This document shows, in pieces, positions 4,615 to 6,116 of a stretch of DNA of 6,116 bases. Under the pieces are notes generated by a model. The model was given only the letters and a program-made list of their open reading frames with translations, did no database searches and was not told the DNA's origin. Within the stretch, counting starts at the first letter, position 1, and each line of letters begins with the position of its first letter. The stretch is from Candidatus Omnitrophota bacterium (GTDB lineage: Bacteria; Omnitrophota; Gorgyraeia; 2-02-FULL-51-18): contig JACPXO010000081.1 of NCBI GenBank assembly GCA_016196505.1, positions 1 through 6,116 on the forward strand. The letters run 5' to 3'. The translations under genes were made by a program, and so were the position numbers.

Positions 4615-6116
4615 AAGAAATGGGGGTATTTTGGATGGCGCTGAGCGCTCGGCGCGCCTCAGCGAAACCCGGGTCTACCTCGAGCGCTTTCCGCCAACTG
4701 GCCCTGGCTTCCTCCACACGGCCGAGGCGGTACTGGACCAAACCCAGATTGGTGTAGGCCCGGGCGCTGCGGGGATTGATCTTTAAAGAGGCCTCAAATT
4801 CTTTCACGGCCTTTTCATTATCCCCGCTCTTCCCGTAGATCATCCCGAGATTATTGTGAGCGTAGGAGGAACTGGGATTCAATTCAAGGGCCTTCAAAAA
4901 ATAGGACCTTGCCGTTTCGAGATCGCCTTCTTTGTCATACCAAAAACCCAGATTGTTAAAGGCCTGGGCGTTGCGAGGGTCCTCCTCGATGGCCTTCAGA
5001 TAATACCCCTTGGCCTCCTCTTGACGGCCCTGTTTGGAAAAAAGGATCCCCATCGCCAGATGGGCCTTCGCGGAACGGGGATCGATGCGAAGCGCCTCGT
5101 CATAAAAACCCCGGGCCTTCTCAAAATCGTTCTTCTCCAGATAAACGTCCCCGGCATTGACATAATCTCTCGACCAGTCGGTCCCGACAAGCTTCATCTG
5201 CCCCAACCAGATCCCCGCTCCGAGAGCCAACGCGCACAAACCTATTTTTACCGCTTCGCGCCTTCGCAAGGCCTCAAAAAGATCCATGAGCCCCAAGGCG
5301 GCGATCGGAAAGAAAACCCCCAGGAGCGGCAGCCGGTAGCGCGCGTTCACAAAAAACGCCGCAAGCCCCACGAGATACGACCCCACCCAAAAATAGATCA
5401 AGGGCGCCTGCCGGGTCCGGCGCACCGAAAGCCAGAGTCCCAGGAAAGCAAGCGGTCCGAGGACCGAAAAATCAAGCCAGGGAAAATTAAGAAACGGGAT
5501 AAAACCTTTGAGGAACTGGTAATCATCCACGTCCGATATTTCCCTTGAATCAAAAAAGATAAGCAGTTTCCTGCCGCAAAGCCGGAGAAATGCCTGAGGG
5601 TTTTCCCGGATGAAAACCCAGGCCTTGTCCGACCAGTAACGAGAGACCTCGGAAGGGCGAAGCGCCCGATCCAACTCTCTCTCGGCCACGGCCTTTGAAT
5701 CCCTGATCTGAGAGTCGACGTTGTTTCCGGTGCCCTCAGGCGCCACGAAGACACCCTCGGATCTTGGGTTGTTCCCGACATAAAAATTGAACCCCGCGTG
5801 AGAAGTCAGCCAAACAAGGTCCTTCCCGAAAACCACGTTGTGCAGCGTCACCGGCGAGAGCGTCATAAAAAAAGCGGCTAGCAAAGCAAGGACGGCTTTT
5901 CGTGGGCCCGGACCCGCCTGCGCCGGCCGGATCCAACGAAAAACTGAAAAAGCCACGGTAAACAAGATAAGACCCGCTTTGGTCAGCGTGGCCAAACCTA
6001 AAACAAGCCCCACGAGCGCCCCCCGCCGAAGGGTCGGTTTTTCCTCAAAGAGCCATAACGCAAAAAACCCTCCCGCATAAAGGGGGACGCTGAGCGCTTC
6101 CGGAATAAAAATTCCC
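4601..6116 (-). CDS. Multi-pass membrane protein, GT-C (PMT/ArnT-like) glycosyltransferase-type region fused to C-terminal TPR repeats; 5' end cut off
   Basis: The frame is open from 6115 to the TGA at 4603-4601, giving 504 visible residues; the start lies beyond the right edge. The GTG at 6013 is inside the gene, because the preceding 34 codons also encode membrane sequence. Counting from 6115, hydrophobic segments lie near residues 5-24, 34-59, 73-96, 208-231, 239-256, 262-280 and 288-305. GLVLGLATLTKAGLILF (36-52), NFYVGNNP (110-117) and RYRLPLL (259-265) resemble the later part of PMT_2-type GT-C transferases, which move sugars from polyprenyl-phosphate donors on the outer face of the inner membrane. 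The catalytic N-terminal Asp/Glu loop is outside the window, so activity cannot be judged. Residues 315-484 are five TPR units, followed by a 20-residue tail. Topology and the TPR partner are unknown. The end of the gene carries the -35 box for gap. Confidence 0.85.
   Translation of the reverse strand, partial: GIFIPEALSVPLYAGGFFALWLFEEKPTLRRGALVGLVLGLATLTKAGLILFTVAFSVFRWIRPAQAGPGPRKAVLALLAAFFMTLSPVTLHNVVFGKDLVWLTSHAGFNFYVGNNPRSEGVFVAPEGTGNNVDSQIRDSKAVAERELDRALRPSEVSRYWSDKAWVFIRENPQAFLRLCGRKLLIFFDSREISDVDDYQFLKGFIPFLNFPWLDFSVLGPLAFLGLWLSVRRTRQAPLIYFWVGSYLVGLAAFFVNARYRLPLLGVFFPIAALGLMDLFEALRRREAVKIGLCALALGAGIWLGQMKLVGTDWSRDYVNAGDVYLEKNDFEKARGFYDEALRIDPRSAKAHLAMGILFSKQGRQEEAKGYYLKAIEEDPRNAQAFNNLGFWYDKEGDLETARSYFLKALELNPSSSYAHNNLGMIYGKSGDNEKAVKEFEASLKINPRSARAYTNLGLVQYRLGRVEEARASWRKALEVDPGFAEARRALSAIQNTPISFDTT
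4664..5173 (-). repeat. Five contiguous 34-residue TPR units (102-bp coding periodicity)
   Basis: These 510 bases encode exactly five 34-residue tetratricopeptide repeats with no insertion between them. Each unit shows the TPR pattern: small or Leu/Gly residues in helix A (NNLG, TNLG, LAMG), Gly or Asn at the turn, an Ala in helix B (KARGFY, EAKGYY, TARSYF, KAVKEF, EARASW), and a closing Asp/Asn-Pro (IDPRS, EDPRN, LNPSS, INPRS, VDPGF). Units diverge at the DNA level, so this is an old protein repeat rather than a recent tandem duplication. TPR arrays bind other proteins. Confidence 0.93.

Noticed and set aside
4856..5548. Plus-strand open frame of 230 codons opposite the TPR region
   Set aside because: It is antisense to clear TPR and membrane coding sequence, and its composition is biased with no domain.
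6011..6013. GTG as the start of the membrane/TPR protein
   Set aside because: The frame stays open to the window edge and the 34 preceding codons encode another membrane segment, so the true start lies outside.

Overview
The window comes from a bacterial chromosome of moderately high GC and is packed with genes, all read on the minus strand. It holds most or all of six genes. The two at the window edges are cut off; the four between are complete. No mobile element, CRISPR array, RNA gene or broken gene is visible, and no stretch above 300 bases lacks a gene.

Read in the direction of transcription (right to left), the first gene, 6115-4601, is the C-terminal part of a multi-pass membrane protein. 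It resembles GT-C (PMT/ArnT-like) glycosyltransferases and ends in five contiguous TPR repeats. A 67-bp gap follows. A consensus sigma70-type promoter (TTGACA, 17 bp, TATAAT) lies across the end of that gene and the gap, and drives a tight operon: gap (glyceraldehyde-3-phosphate dehydrogenase), pgk (phosphoglycerate kinase), tpiA (triosephosphate isomerase), secG (preprotein translocase subunit) and a family 5 peptide-type solute-binding protein that runs off the left edge. The three gaps gap/pgk, pgk/tpiA and tpiA/secG are each exactly 4 nt, and secG overlaps the binding-protein gene by 11 bp.

The operon joins three consecutive triose-phosphate enzymes of lower glycolysis/gluconeogenesis to a component of the general secretion channel, and then to a protein that probably uses that channel. 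Order gap-pgk-tpiA-secG is a known arrangement in many bacteria. The distal binding protein is the less standard part.

The organism cannot be named from this sequence. The binding protein has a type I signal peptide ending Ala-His-Ala and no lipobox, so it looks periplasmic, which points to a diderm bacterium. A GT-C/TPR membrane protein next to a gap-pgk-tpiA-secG cluster would fit an uncultivated lineage such as Omnitrophota or a related group, but that is a low-confidence inference. I see no undescribed system here: this is a well-preserved housekeeping locus, and the points worth a second look concern gene order, expression signals and the two edge genes.
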